Shown: positions 11,711-22,932 of the stretch, piece by piece | Layout of the letters: each line of letters starts with the position of its first letter | Numbering within the stretch: the stretch's first letter is position 1 | Source of the DNA: Cephalotus follicularis | Lineage: Eukaryota > Streptophyta > Magnoliopsida > Oxalidales > Cephalotaceae | NCBI GenBank assembly: GCA_001972305.1 | Contig: BDDD01002689.1 | Coordinates: forward strand, 186,001-250,000 | Direction: 5' to 3' | Length of the DNA stretch: 64,000 nt | The notes under the pieces: generated by a model | The model's database searches: none | The model's input: the letters and a program-made list of their open reading frames with translations, nothing else | Told to the model about the DNA's origin: nothing | Program-made: the position numbers and the translations under genes

Positions 11711-12439
11711 AGGTGGATTTTGACCAAGAGAGGTCATGATCATCTGTGATGTCTCGATTTCTTACTTGAATAATCTCAAGGGGAAATAGATCAAGTAAAT
11801 CTAAGTTCCAAGGGTGAAAACCCAAGGAAGAGGCAGCTAGTGCAAAAGGATTTCATTCTAGAAAGGATAAAGTTTTATATGGAGTTTGCCTACTTCCATC
11901 GTGGGAAGCTAAGCTTATTGGAAGAGATATAATCTGTTCCTATAGTCCAAAGTAGGAAATACCTTATGGTTAGGTACTTTCATGTTTTATCTAGTTTACA
12001 ATGTAAGTTCAATTTGAGTAGTTGGCTCAGATTGTGAGACTAACATTTGTAACTCTTTGCAGGTTGCTGAGAGATGCTAGACAGCTGAGAGAGCTGACAA
12101 AGCTATGGACTGGCGCCATGGTGATGCATCGAGGATTCACACCTATGTAGTTGGCGTGTATGAATTGTATATTTTTCGTAAATGGTTATGTAATAAAGAT
12201 TTGATCTCTGTATATAAAGAACATTGTATGGAATTTTGTTTCTATGTGATATATGTATAAGATGAGCTGGAAGCTCAAATTTTTGGTATAAATTCTTAGT
12301 TTTGTACATTTCGATGTTCTAGTTAGTGCAGAAGGCACGTGGACATAAGAGATCTATGTCTTATACAATTACCATAACATTATATTAACAATTCAAAGGA
12401 ACAAATTAATAAAAGATATAAATCCTTCATTATTATTGC

Positions 12440-13135
12440 ATTGTTGATTAGGTCATCCTGGAGATGCTAGGAAAACACAATGGTTAAGGATGATCTATGA
12501 GGACATCCAGGACGTGTGGTCCTCTCCAATGTGTGCACCATGTGTGATTGGTGTGATGACCAAATATCCCTTCTTCGTGCAAGGAGATAGGATGGTGGAC
12601 ATATTAGGTTAAGTCCACACCGACGGTAGTGAACCAATATCGGTTAATGCAAATGGAAATTTTCACTACTTCAACACCATCATCGGTGTTTTATCACGAT
12701 TTTGGGTAAGTGTTTCAAGAGGAAAACAAGTCTAAAATCCTAAGAAAGAGTCATGGATTTATGACTAGAAATAAATAATGGTAAGGTCCATTATGTCTTT
12801 TATACATCTTCCAAATCTTTTTCTGGGTAATGCACTGCAGTTGGCAGAGCATATCCTAATCCGTATTCCTTTGAAATCCGTTACCTCCGATATCGAGTGG
12901 ATATCATATGATAATGGAGATCATAAATGGAGGAAACCCAACCTAAACCGTTTGAGGGTTAAGGCTGTCCAATTTATATAAGAAGGCGAAAACCTTTTAA
13001 GCTGGAGGCACGATTGAGACATTGTCAGTTTGTGGAATATTCTAAGACGTGCTTAAGATATTACTTCTACAATCCATGCGAACAAATATGGTTTTGTTTC
13101 ACATATTGCAAAATTCCTAGAGAGGAATACCTTAT
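12440..13135 (+). pseudogene. Copia gag-pre-integrase and integrase remnant
   Basis: Near 12450-12640 the translation shows Gly-His-Pro-Gly-Asp-Ala, a Cys-x2-Cys pair, Met-Thr-Lys-x-Pro-Phe and His-Thr-Asp. That is the zinc-binding and first catalytic Asp region of copia integrase. A stop precedes the His-Thr-Asp. At 12810-12980 the integrase C-terminal text (Phe-Leu-Gly-Asn-Ala-Leu-Gln, then Lys-Pro-Asn-Leu) is readable in another frame, and more of it continues to about 13130. Multiple stops and frameshifts make it non-functional. Confidence 0.65.
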
Positions 13136-13429
13136 TGCAGGAAGCATTTGGAGTTAGGTGAAACAAAGATAGTTTCCACCATGTAGAAACCCACAGGATG
13201 ATAAGGAATTAGAAGTTTATTCTTGTAAAGACATAATTGGGAAAAGATCACAATCTGAGATAGAGTCTCAGTAAGGCACTCCTCTAGAGAGGAGATCAGG
13301 CAAAGTTTTTTGACAACACCTGAGAAATAAGGTTTTCTCATTAAGGCACTGACAAACCTAATGTCAGCGAGATGACGAGCCTGTCAGCTACAAGGAAGCA
13401 GTGAAAAGCACTGATTCCAGGACATGATA

Positions 13430-14400
13430 AGAGATCATGAAATCCGAAAATGACTCCATATACGCTTACCAAGTGAGGGACTTGGTATACGCACCCGAAG
13501 GCTTAAAATCCTATCAGATGCAAGTAAATCTTCAAGAGGATGATTGGCGTTAATGGTAAAGGTTGAAACCTTTTTAAAGTGCAATTGGTCACAAAAGGAT
13601 ATACACTAAGACAAGAGGTCTGGATACTGATAACTTTCTGACCAGTTACAGTGCTTTAGTCCATTCGGATTATGCTTGCTTTTTCCTTTCATTGTGATAA
13701 TGAGCTATGACAAATGGATGTAAAGACAGTCTGCAAGAGTGAATATCTTGAAGAGGACATCTTTATGTCCCAAACCCGAGAGGTTTACATCCGAGGAGCA
13801 TTTGCACAAGAGGTACAAGATCCAAAGGTCTATGCCCTTAAGCAAGCATCCCGTAGCTGAAATATCCATTTTGATTTTATCAAAAATATGAATAAGCCTA
13901 ATGTCTACCGGAAACAGGATACCCCATCAATCACTTTCTTGGCACTGTATGTAGAAGACATACTACACATAGAGAATGATATAGGTATGTTGAAGTACAG
14001 TTAAGCAAGAAATTCTCCACAAAGGATTTGGGAGAGGCTTTCTATGTTTTAGAGAATGAAGATCTAAAGAGTAGATTGAGTAGATTGCTTGGACTTTCCC
14101 AAAGCCAGTACATCAGCAGAGTGCTGAAATGGTATGGAACGAATTCCATATATGGCTTACTACCAATTAGCCAAGGAATTCACCTTTCCAAGAGGATGTC
14201 TTCTAAGACTTATGAGGAGAGGACACGCATGAATAAACAACCTTATGCTTTGGCAATAGGCTCCATCATGTATGCCATACTTTGTACTAGGCCTGATGTC
14301 GATATTCCTAACGGTCTGGCTAGTCAATTTCAGTCCAGTTCCTGTAAGAGAAATAGGGACATAGTCAAGAGGGCCTGTGAAAGACTGAGGATTATTTCTT
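13430..14400 (+). pseudogene. Copia reverse transcriptase remnant
   Basis: RT text runs in several frames. A Gly-Tyr-Thr-like segment appears near 13600 and an Asp-Val-Lys-Thr segment near 13720. Gly-Leu-Lys-Gln-Ala-Ser-Arg-Ser-like text lies near 13840, with Lys-Gln-Ala-Ser-Arg-Ser still readable. The catalytic box at 13948-13959 reads Tyr-Val-Glu-Asp in place of Tyr-Val-Asp-Asp. The region 14028-14402 is open and holds the connection to RNase H (Leu-Leu-Gly-Leu-Ser-Gln-Ser-Gln-Tyr-Ile and Ala-Ile-Gly-Ser-Ile-Met-Tyr-Ala). The altered active site and stops argue that it is dead. Confidence 0.75.
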
Positions 14401-14402
14401 GA

Positions 14403-14988
14403 CACATGGAGAATATAGTAAATTGAGACGTAAGAGTTGGGTTAACTCTAGTTTCAATTGTGACTCGGATGATCACAAATTCATTTCAGGATATGTGTTG
14501 ATCTTGAATGGAAGTGTTGTGTGAGTGGGAGGAGTTTTTAGTAGTCGAGGACTACAGACTTCACCAGACAATAAAAGTATGTACAACCTCTGATACCGGT
14601 TATGGTAGGGTTTAGGGTTTAGCTTATTTGGTTGGTTTGGCTACGGATGTTCATTGTGGAACTTTATGAGGTTCCTTCCATCGTTGTCCAGTTGTGCAGC
14701 ATAGGGATAACGATGGGGCTTTGCACAAACCTTGGAACCCGGGTCTCATTACCGCCCAAACATTTACAACAACGGTATCATTTGATCATGGAGATCATAG
14801 ATGAATATAACCTCTCAAGAGAGATGTTATTGAGGAAATATAGTAGACATCATGAGAGTAGATGTCACCATAGAAAGAGTCGCGCAAGAAGCGAACTTAA
14901 TAGACCCAGTGACCAAGGCCATGAGCAGTGCTAGAGTGCGATATGCTTAGGCTAGAGGTCTTCGTGGCTAGAGGGCCAAGTGTGAGAT
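14403..14988 (+). pseudogene. Copia RNase H remnant and polypurine tract
   Basis: Near 14460-14510 the text Asp-Ser-Asp-Asp-His-Lys then Ser-Gly-Tyr-Val matches the start of copia RNase H. The C-terminal end (Asp-Pro-Val-Thr-Lys-Ala-Met) lies near 14900-14920. The purine-rich run just before the 3' LTR (about 14971-14988) is the plus-strand primer site. Many stops occur in between. Confidence 0.65.
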
Positions 14989-16375
14989 TGTTAGATTAGG
15001 TTATCCTTGTAAGCCACGAGAAGGCTGCAGACATATGTTGTTGACATATGACACACTCTTGAATCGTACATTCTTAGTTCCATTCATGTTTTATTGTGTA
15101 TTTTAAATAAAAGACTGGTATTTTGCTATATGTATTATCTCATACCGTCTCTATGGATCAGTTGATCACTATGTCAATAGAATACACATATAGCACCCTG
15201 TCCGTAAATGATTGGATCTTGTGCCTGAGAGGTTATGAGAATGAGATCCTTACTCCCTTGTGACAAAAGTTCGAAGTCATAGGTTCACTTTCTTAGGGCA
15301 ATTGATGAACCACAAAGACTTGTCGTGTTATGCTTGCTCCGAATGGTAAAGGAGGATGGATCATCTCATTGCCATTTGGGTTTTACCCTAATGCTGATGC
15401 GGGGTGAGTGCAGAGGCACGACACTGAACCGACCCACCATAGGTTATCTATATGGAGTGTCAACACCTATGTCAATAGAGTTCCTATTGTCACGGTAGTG
15501 CTTAGTCAAAGGTGACTAGTAGATCACATGTTATTTACGTTGTATCGTAAGACCTGAGCAGCTGGCATACGTTGTGTAGTAACTGCTTGGCTTTGAATTC
15601 CGCCTTCCTTAGCACTAGCCACGTGCTGGCAAAAGGGTTGTCTTTGGGCCTTCTAGGAGCTACATTGAGATGTGTGGGCGAGTGCCCAAGATGGGATCAT
15701 CACACCCGTGTTGAGGGTTATAGGCTCCATAACATCTGTGACTGTTGAAGACTTAAAGTCATGGCCAGGCACTGGGAAATTGGGAACAAGAGGTTTCCAG
15801 GGATATCTCCCACAGTCTCAGTGCGTTCATAGAATTATAGTTATCGCGGGGTTTTCCTCGGGGTGACATTTATCCAAACCATACTCTGCGGTTGGAGCCG
15901 AGATGAAGAAGGATACATGGCACGCAAACTGATGACAGTGATAAAGCATTGGGGAACCGGTTAACGAATGATAGACGTGGTACTTTTTGGTCCGCAGATC
16001 CGGGGGTGATTATAGATCACACCGGGACTATTAGCTAGATAGTCGTACCAGAACTTCGGGATGTTCTGAGAAATTTATCATCGTATTGGAAATCCACCAG
16101 GCTTTAGTGTCCCGCCCGATTATTGGAAAAGTGACACATGCTGCACACATGCTCGCTTGGTGGTAAATCTAGTTTTTAACTAGTATATATTATTTTGACA
16201 TTAGTGGTTTGTTTTTTGTTCCACTAATAGTTATCTTGATATATAAGAGTTTTGAAGCTTGATCATGATTTAATTTTATTAAATGAAAATCAAAGGGAGA
16301 GTCTTTAATTTATAAAAAGAGAGAAACATTTTTAATTTTGAAAGAGACTTTAAAATTATAAAGGAGAAAATAAAT

Positions 16376-16419
<44 letters not shown>

Positions 16420-17536
16420 ATTTTTTATTAAGTCAAAATGCATTTTAAAAACTAATTTTTAAAAACTCACTCTCACACTCTCTCCCATCATCTCTCCCAT
16501 GCGTCTTGGGCGAGACAGAAGCGCACTACGTGTGCGCACAGTGCAGGTGCGCTGTTCGGCCGAGGAAGATGACCGACGTAGGGTCTCCCTGGTATACCTC
16601 TTTCCCCCCCTCTCTCTCATTTCTCCAACTTTCTCCCTGTCTCTCTCTGGCGTCAGAATCGCATTTCTGCCGCCGCTGCTTGCTCCAATGTCTCTTTTCC
16701 ACCGTCGTTGGTCTCAGTGGGTGGAGCCTTCATGGCTCTACCTATTCCGACCTTAGACTAGGTGTTACCGACACTGCTTGGCCGGGTTTTTGCGCACCAA
16801 ATCGACTCTGTCGACTTGGCGTTCTGTGCATCGTGTCTTGGCACTCTGGCCCAAATGAAAGCGAGTCTTTGGGTTGGGGTGTGTCAGGCTGGTGTCGCTG
16901 AGCCATTTGGTGGCTTGGCGACCACTGATGACGAACAGCGAGTCAACCCCATGACTCGCCGCTGGCCGTTCTCTACCTTCCAGGCCGAGTTTTGCCGAGT
17001 CTCGGCCACCAGCGTGTTCGTCGGGGTGTTAGCATCCACATATGTCAAGGCCGGTCAATGACAAGTTGACTAAGACTCACTGAGTCTGAACTCAGTGAGT
17101 CGCCACCTCTGGCAACTGTGTTTCGGCCCGGTTCCGGGCGAGTCTCCTCCAGTTTTGGGTTGAGCAATCTTTTTCGAGTCCGTTGGTGTAAAGATCGGAC
17201 CAAACGTGGACTGTCCGACAACCGGCGATATTACCGATGACCGGCAATTGCTACTGCAAAGGCATAGTGGCAAAGTGGTGGAGCCTCCAACGTTGGTATG
17301 ATTGCTTCACTCTTACTTTCTTGTTACTGATGTGTGTTCGGTTTATCTTTTTGTGCATGCTTGTTTTTGGTTTTTGTTCAATTGTTAATTAAACGGAGAT
17401 CCTAGGCTTTTCAATTTGGTAGTAAGATGTAAGTGTCGACCATGACTTTCAGTCTTGGTGTTTTTGAAAAATAAAAATTATACACACTTGCGTCCTAAGA
17501 CCAAATCGACAGGTAACCCTTGCCAGTTTTCCAACA
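14989..17536 (+). repeat. 3' LTR of the copia element
   Basis: It is 2548 bp, homologous end to end with 7396-9904. It differs by scattered substitutions and by an expanded GA microsatellite at about 16377-16416, where the 5' LTR has only a short GA run (about 8779-8795). Confidence 0.9.
16377..16416 (+). repeat. (GA)n microsatellite
   Basis: This is an uninterrupted AG repeat inside the 3' LTR. The matching site in the 5' LTR is much shorter, so it expanded after insertion. Confidence 0.9.
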
Positions 17537-17651
17537 GGGATTTCTATCCCAGCCATTCCGATTTGCTGCCTTTGTGGAACCCTAGAAAACCATAAGGGTT
17601 TTTCTAGATTAGGGTTTTAGGATGAAGGCATTGTGCTAGGGTTTTGGTTTT
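17537..17651. other. Short remnant between two elements
   Basis: These 115 bases lie between the copia target duplication and the Tat-like 3' LTR. They are probably the displaced end of the old LTR at 5209-7395. Nothing else is seen. Confidence 0.4.
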
Positions 17652-18131
17652 TGTTGATGCAGAAAATTGTTCCACAACAGTCCTCCGGCATGCGGAGGGT
17701 TTATTTGTTGAGGAAGAGACTACGATGCTCTGAAGAGTGTCCTACGGTAGTCTTCTTCATGCGTTCTCTTGTTTTCCCTGCACACACAGTGAATAAACTA
17801 TCAAAGTCACAGGAGTTTTACTCCCGGGGACCCTCCGATGATAAAGTTAGTGTTGACGGAGAAGAAGAGTGTATATGTCTGAGAGAAACTGACCGACCTT
17901 TGTGAAGTGTTGCAGGGGGTATATATAATTTTCTTAAATTGTAACTGCTCTACTAACTTTGAGGAGGTGGAGTTATTGGTCTCTAGTAAATGGCCTAATT
18001 TTTTGGTTATTTCCTTATCTTCTAAAGGTTGGCCTTATCTCTTCTTTATGAACATGATTTTAGGCCATTTAATAGTGGAGATGTTGGAAACGTGTCAGTG
18101 CCTTAATAACAGTTGAATTTTTCCCACATCA
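17652..18131 (-). repeat. 3' LTR of the Tat-like element
   Basis: About 480 bp. It is homologous to 22426-22929, for example the shared tract around CCCGGGGACYCTCCGATG (17826-17840 and 22587-22603). It is quite diverged, so the element is old. Confidence 0.7.
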
Positions 18132-18280
18132 TATGCCGTCCTGGACCTTCTTTTCTATACTTTTTAGAGGAGGGGGAGAATTTGTGACGCAATCTTACTT
18201 TGATCAGACCTTGAATGCTTGTGCTCTCTTGGGAGTCTTTAAGCTGCAGAGGTGCGAACCTGCTTGACTTGCTCCCTTGG

Positions 18281-18345
18281 GAGTCTTCTCTGGGGCTCCT
18301 CTTGGGAGTCTTCTTTGGGGCTCCTCATTGGAGTCTTCTCTGGTT
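18281..18345 (-). repeat. 25-bp tandem repeats, three units
   Basis: Units carrying GAGTCTTCT start at 18281, 18306 and 18331, exactly 25 bp apart. A near-palindrome CTCCCTTGGGAG precedes the first. The same CTCCCAAGGGAG-type text occurs in the 3' region of the other Tat-like copies (44778, 45047, 60490, 60759). Confidence 0.7.
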
Positions 18346-18346
18346 T

Positions 18347-18597
18347 TGAGCTTTCAAGATTTGACTTCCATCTCCGAGGTTTCACTTTGAGTTTTGTGCT
18401 CTGACTTCCATCTCTGAGGTCTGGCTTTGAGATTTTGTGCTATGACCTCCATCTTTGAGGTCTGGCTTGGACCTTTTATGCTCTGACATCCATCTTCGAG
18501 GCCTGGCTTGGACCTTTTGTGCTCTGATATCCATCTCTGAGGTCTGGATTCGAGCTTTTGTGCTCGGACTTCCAGCCCTGCGGTCTGGCTTCCAACT
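18347..18597 (-). repeat. 41-bp degenerate tandem repeats, six units
   Basis: The landmark TCCATCT (or TCCAGCC) recurs at 18367, 18407, 18448, 18489, 18530 and 18571, with spacings of 40, 41, 41, 41 and 41. Each unit also has a GTGCTCTGA and a GAGGTCTGG box. A 41-bp step cannot keep a reading frame. Tandem arrays between pol and the 3' LTR are known from Tat/Ogre-type elements. Confidence 0.8.
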
Positions 18598-20024
18598 TTA
18601 CATCATACTCGCCCAACTCGGCTGACCGCTTGACCAATCTGCCCGAGCGTCTGGCTTTGCTAGCACCTGTCTTTGTGGCTTGTCGATCCAGACTTTAATA
18701 GTATGGGCTTCAAAGAATGGCCTTAACATCCTCGCAACTATAATCAGAGCATAAGCATATTTTTCTACTTCTCGATACCTCCCCTCGTTGTCATTCAAGG
18801 CTTGCTAACATAGTACACTGGCGTCTGAATTTTTTCCTCTTCCCTGACAAGCACTGCACTCACTACGCCTGTTGTTGTCGCAAGGTACAAATACAAGTCT
18901 TCCCCTTCCTTCAGCTTTGATATCAGAGGAGGGGAAGCCAAGTATTCCTTCAACTTGTCAAAGGCTGCTTGACATTCGTCTGACCAAGAAAATCCCTTGG
19001 GATCTCTCAGCACCTTGAAGAAAGGAAGGCACTTCTTTACTGATTTTGAAAAGAACCTGCACAGGGCTGCTATCTTGCTGTTCAATTTCTTTATATCCTT
19101 GATAGTTTGAGGAGGCCTCAGGCTTTGAATTGCTAAAATTTTCTCTAGGTTGGCCTCTATCCCCCTGCTCGAGACAATGAACCCGAGGAACTTACCAGAA
19201 GTGACCCCAAAAGTACACTTGGAAGGATTGAGCTTCATTTTGTATCTTCTCAGTACCTCAAAAGTTTCCTCCAAGTCTTTAATGTGGGGGCTCCTTGCTG
19301 GCGTCTTGACAAGCATGTCGCCAATGCAAACCTCCATATTCCTCCCAGTCTGAGCCTCATAAATTTTGTTGACCAACCGTTGGTGGGTCGCCCTTACATT
19401 CTTTAATCCGAAGGGCATGACTTTGTAGCTAGACATGACCCTGTCAGTGATCATACATGGGGATTTGATTATAACCTGAGTATGCGTCCAAGAAGCTCCA
19501 CATCCTGTATCCTGATGTTGCATCCACCAACTGGTCGATCTTCGGGAGGGGGAAGTGATCCTATGGACAAGCTTTGTTGAGTTCGATAAAATCAACACAC
19601 ATCCTCCACCTACCATTTGCCATCTTGACTAGGACTGGATTCACCAACCAGTCAGAGTAATGCACTTCCCTAATGAACCCCGCTTGTAATAGCTTGCTCA
19701 CCTATTCTACTATTACTTGTTTCCTCTCGGGATCGAAGTTCCTTTTCTTTCGCTTGGTCAGAGGCCTTATAGGATCCACGCTCAGCTTATGCACATCACC
19801 TCTGGGCTGATCCCAGGGACCTCCTCTACCGACCAAGCAAACACATCTTTGTTGTTTTTGAGGAACGTTATTAGTTCCTCTTTCTCCACCTTTCCAAGTT
19901 GTGAGCCGACTTGGAACACTTTCTTTGCATTGCCCTCTTCTGGGGCCACTTGCACTACATCTTCAACAATCTGTGGACGCTCGGGCTCCACTTCTCCTCT
20001 GAGCTCTACGTTAGCTATGGGCAA
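18598..20024 (-). pseudogene. Tat-like RT and partial RNase H, dead
   Basis: The N-terminal linker (19782-20024) ends with the Phe-Ala-Trp-Ser and Pro-Gly-Ile-Ser-Pro text typical before the RT. A frameshifted middle follows. An open stretch at 18795-19616 has Met-Pro-Phe-Gly-Leu, and a catalytic box at 19317-19328 reading Cys-Ile-Gly-Asp in place of Tyr-Ile-Asp-Asp. Phe-Leu-Gly-Phe-Ile-Val and the connection to RNase H come after it. The RNase H start (Asn-Asn/Asp-Glu-x-Arg-Tyr, then Trp-Ile-Asp-Lys) is in 18598-18798. The first catalytic Asp of the RT box is lost and the frame is broken, so it is not an active polymerase. Confidence 0.85.
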
Positions 20025-20212
20025 GGCTTTCTATTTTCTCTTGTCCATTATGGCAGTCTTGTAACACTTCCTTGCTACTTGTTGGTCTCCTAGGAATTCC
20101 CCCACACCAAATCTTTTTGGGAACTCTACCAATAAGTGTCACGTGGACACTATTGCTTCCATCAAATTCAGACCTGGCCGCTCGACTATTGCATTATATG
20201 GACTTGGCTTGT

Positions 20213-20640
20213 CTACACGAGGAATATCATTTGTACTTGGGTTTGGAGTGGTGTCGCGCCTTCTACCACAGAGAGGTCGATGGATCCCAGAGGATGGACA
20301 ATCTCTCCTTCGAAGCCCACCAAAGGAGTTTTTACGGGCCTGAGTTGGTCGGCCGGTATCCTCAGTTGATCAAAAGCATGTTTGTATAGGATTTCGACCG
20401 AGCTCCCGTTATCATTGAGGATCCTCTTTATAGTGAATAGTTCCACTTGAAGAGTCCCCACCATTGGATCATCATGAGGGGAACGTACACCTTCATAGTC
20501 CGCCTCGGAGAAAGATATCACCTCCTCATCTCCACCGGTCCTTAACCTTTTGCTATGCTGGTATTGTTGCACAACAAAGGTTTGCCTTGCGTAGGCCTTC
20601 CTAGACCTGTTATGGTCACCACCAGACGTGACCCCTCTAG
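20213..20640 (-). pseudogene. Tat-like aspartic protease region
   Basis: The open stretch 20213-20572 contains Ile-Ser-Phe-Ser-Glu-Ala-Asp-Tyr-Glu, then Asp-Asn-Gly-Ser-Ser-Val-Glu-Ile-Leu. The latter is the Asp-Gly-Ser-Ser active-site loop of Tat-type proteases in its usual context. It lies between the gag zinc knuckle and the RT. The catalytic Asp is present, but flanking frameshifts separate it from gag and RT. Confidence 0.75.
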
Positions 20641-20756
20641 AGATGGTATGGATGACGCCTCTGGGCTGTTTCTCCTCGGGTTGTTGCAGAGCTTCTTCTC
20701 TGTGCTCTCTCCTTTCTTGAGGAGCATTCCTATCAACATACTTGCATAGATGACCT

Positions 20757-22371
20757 TTATGAATAAGGTCCTCAATATGATTCTTTAGATGCCTGCACTC
20801 CTCTGTATCGTGCCCGCGGTCACGATGGTACCGACAGTATTTATCTGAGTCCCTCTTCTATGGCTTTGATATCAATGGTGCTGGACATTGAATTGGGACT
20901 TTGTCTTTCTCTACAACAAGTATCCGGGTGCGTGTCTCCAGGAAAGGGGTGAAGTTATTGTAGGTCAAGATTGGTGTCCCTTCCCTTGGCGACTCATCTC
21001 TCATGGAGAGCTTGTGTCTGAGGTTATCCTTTGGTAGCTCTAACCTCTCATTCCTCTTCACTTTTTTCCCAGGAGCACTTCGTGAGTGCTCCCCTTTCTC
21101 CACCTGATGGCCTGACTAGGAAGTTTTTTGTTTCTTAGCAGCCATCACCTCCTTGGCATTGATGTACTCCTCTGCTTTCCTCAACAGGTCTTCCATATCC
21201 ACCACAGGCTTCTTCATGAGAGAGAAAGTGAAGGGAGAGTTGTCTTTCATTCCATTGTTCAAAGCTGCCATGGCGAAAGATGGTTCTAGGTCTTTCACTG
21301 TTAGAGACTCCTTGTTGAACCTGGTGAGGTAGTCTCTCAGGGACTCATCCTTCCCCTGCACCTCATTGATCAGATGACTCGAATTCCTCCTCTGCGTGGC
21401 GCTGTTGAGGAACTTGATAATGAATAGTTCCATAAACTACTCGAAATTTGCCACCGAAGCCACTGGTAGGGTGGAATACCATGACTGGGCTGCTCCAGTC
21501 AATGTTGCTGGGAATCCTCGGCAAAGGATCGCGTATGAGGCCTGGTGCAGTAATATGATCTATGTATAGTAGCGCAAATGCTGGATTGGGTCCATGGACC
21601 CATCGTACTCCTTGATACTCAGGAATCGGAATCCCCTACGGATATGCTTCTTCATTATCTTGGATGTGAAAGGACTGGTGCTGATATTACCTACCTCGGA
21701 CAAGTACCCCTTTGACTGTTCGGCTCCTCGGAGCCTCCTCTCCATATCGGCTTGCCTCTTATTCATGGCTTGCTCGACATCCTCGATGTTCCTAGTCTTG
21801 ATAGAAACTTGTGACTACCTCGCCAAAGTTGCTGAATGGGCCAACCTACTCCCACGTAATGTTTCAGTCCTTTGCGAGCATGGGAGCATGGTTGGGTCTC
21901 CTCGGCATCTACTGGGCGATCCACTTCCATTGGTTCCTGCTCTAGATGCTCAGGCCGATGATTATTGCTATGATCCCTGGAAGTTGAGGACTCTGCCTGC
22001 AGAGAAGGATTAATATCTAGTTTCCTCCTCGGAGGTGTATCGACCCCTGACTACCTCGGGGGACGCATGGCCTTCCTCGACGGGTTTTCCCATGCCCTTT
22101 GGGGCCGTTGTACCTCCACAGCTGGCCTACTCGAACCAAACTGTTCTCAGATTATTGGTCGGGCTGGTCCAACCTGATTTTGGTTTGCAAGGTTGGTTGC
22201 CAACAGGGTAGTGAGACGCCCCACTTCCTGGAGCAGCTGGTTGAATTTCTCCCTAGTAATGGAAGCTTGCCAGGTGGTGACAACTTGGCTGGTAGCAGGA
22301 GATTGATTTCCTGCATGAGCCTGGCTACCATCGGCCACGGAGTTGTTATTGTTTTTTCTTCTCGGAGGCAT
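20757..22371 (-). pseudogene. Tat-like gag, fragmented
   Basis: The start is the ATG at 22371, shortly after the PBS; the first residues are Met-Pro-Pro-Arg-Arg-Lys, usual for this group. The capsid text is readable in pieces: Tyr-Asp-Gly-Ser-Met-Asp-Pro at 21560-21766 and an arm with Glu-Ser-Leu-Arg-Asp-Tyr at 21116-21433. A zinc knuckle near 20790-20850 reads Cys-Arg-Tyr-His, Gly-His-Asp-Thr-Glu-Glu-Cys. Stops and shifts separate the pieces, so no single Gag can be made. Confidence 0.8.
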
Positions 22372-22407
22372 GATTGAATGATCGTCTGAAAGCTTTTTAA
22401 ATCATTT

Positions 22408-22423
22408 GCCACAGATGGCGCCA
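22408..22423 (-). other. Primer-binding site of the Tat-like element
   Basis: On the minus strand TGGCGCCATCTGTGGC starts two bases inside the LTR end at 22426. This type of PBS is usual for Tat-lineage elements. I do not assign the tRNA. Confidence 0.75.
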
Positions 22424-22425
22424 AC

Positions 22426-22929
22426 TGTTGATACAAAAATCAGTTCCTCAATAGTACCTCACGTGTAGGACTTTGATATGTAGAGGAAATGCTATGGATG
22501 CCCCAGGAATGGTGGTTTTGTTGGTGTTGGATCGTGTTCCCTGCACAAATAAAGCAAACTAATCATAGGTCCAGGAGGTTTCACTCCCGGGGACTCTCCG
22601 ATGCTTAAGTCAGAAAAGGTAGTGAAGACAATACAAAGGTGCTATAAGTGTATAAAAATGGTGGACCTGTGTAAAATGTTTGATTCATGTATTTATAGGA
22701 GCTTGATCGTAACTACCTTCCTTGACTTGTGGAGATGATTATTCCCTAAGGAAATGCAGAGTATCTCGCAATTTCCCTGATTCTCCACCTGATTTTGCGC
22801 CAGAGCGTTATTGTGCGTTACTCCTTTAAACTGGTAACACCCGACCAAGTGTCTATAGCCATTGATGATATTTGCTTATTTCCCCGAGGACAAATGGCTT
22901 TTTTTATGGGCATAATTTTTTCCATATCA
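22426..22929 (-). repeat. 5' LTR of the Tat-like element
   Basis: About 504 bp, running to the PBS. The outer end at 22929 abuts a gag zinc-knuckle fragment on the other strand, so it marks a rearrangement or an insertion whose other flank is lost. Confidence 0.75.
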
Positions 22930-22932
22930 TAC

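Larger units (their letters stand above)
7396..17536 (+). mobile_element. Complete Ty1/copia retrotransposon with GGGAT target duplication
   Basis: The 5' LTR is 7396-9904, the PBS 9907-9918, the internal region 9905-14988 and the 3' LTR 14989-17536. Both LTRs begin TGTTAGATTAGG and end CCAACA. The five bases before (7391-7395) and after (17537-17541) are both GGGAT, so this is an intact insertion. Domain order is gag remnant, integrase, RT, RNase H, which is the copia order. By hand the first 195 bp or so of the two LTRs differ at roughly 14 positions, so the insertion is not young. The internal region is riddled with stops and the RT active site is altered; the element cannot encode its own proteins. 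Confidence 0.92.
17652..22929 (-). mobile_element. Tat-like Ty3/gypsy element lacking integrase
   Basis: This is a minus-strand element. The 5' LTR is 22426-22929, the PBS reads TGGCGCC just inside it, gag, protease, RT and the start of RNase H follow, then tandem repeats, then the 3' LTR 17652-18131. Both LTRs share ends (plus-strand TGTTGAT... and a TCATATCA/ACATCA-like end) and internal text. There is no integrase and no second RNase H: the RNase H text passes straight into the 41-bp repeats. No target duplication is evident (GTTTT before 17652, TACCC after 22929), so at least one flank is rearranged. The exact outer LTR ends are uncertain by a few bases. Confidence 0.8.

Noticed and set aside
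18165-18182. Plus-strand purine run followed by TGTGACGC, like a polypurine tract and LTR start
   Set aside because: No plus-strand pol lies upstream and no LTR partner is seen; it lies inside the minus-strand Tat-like element.
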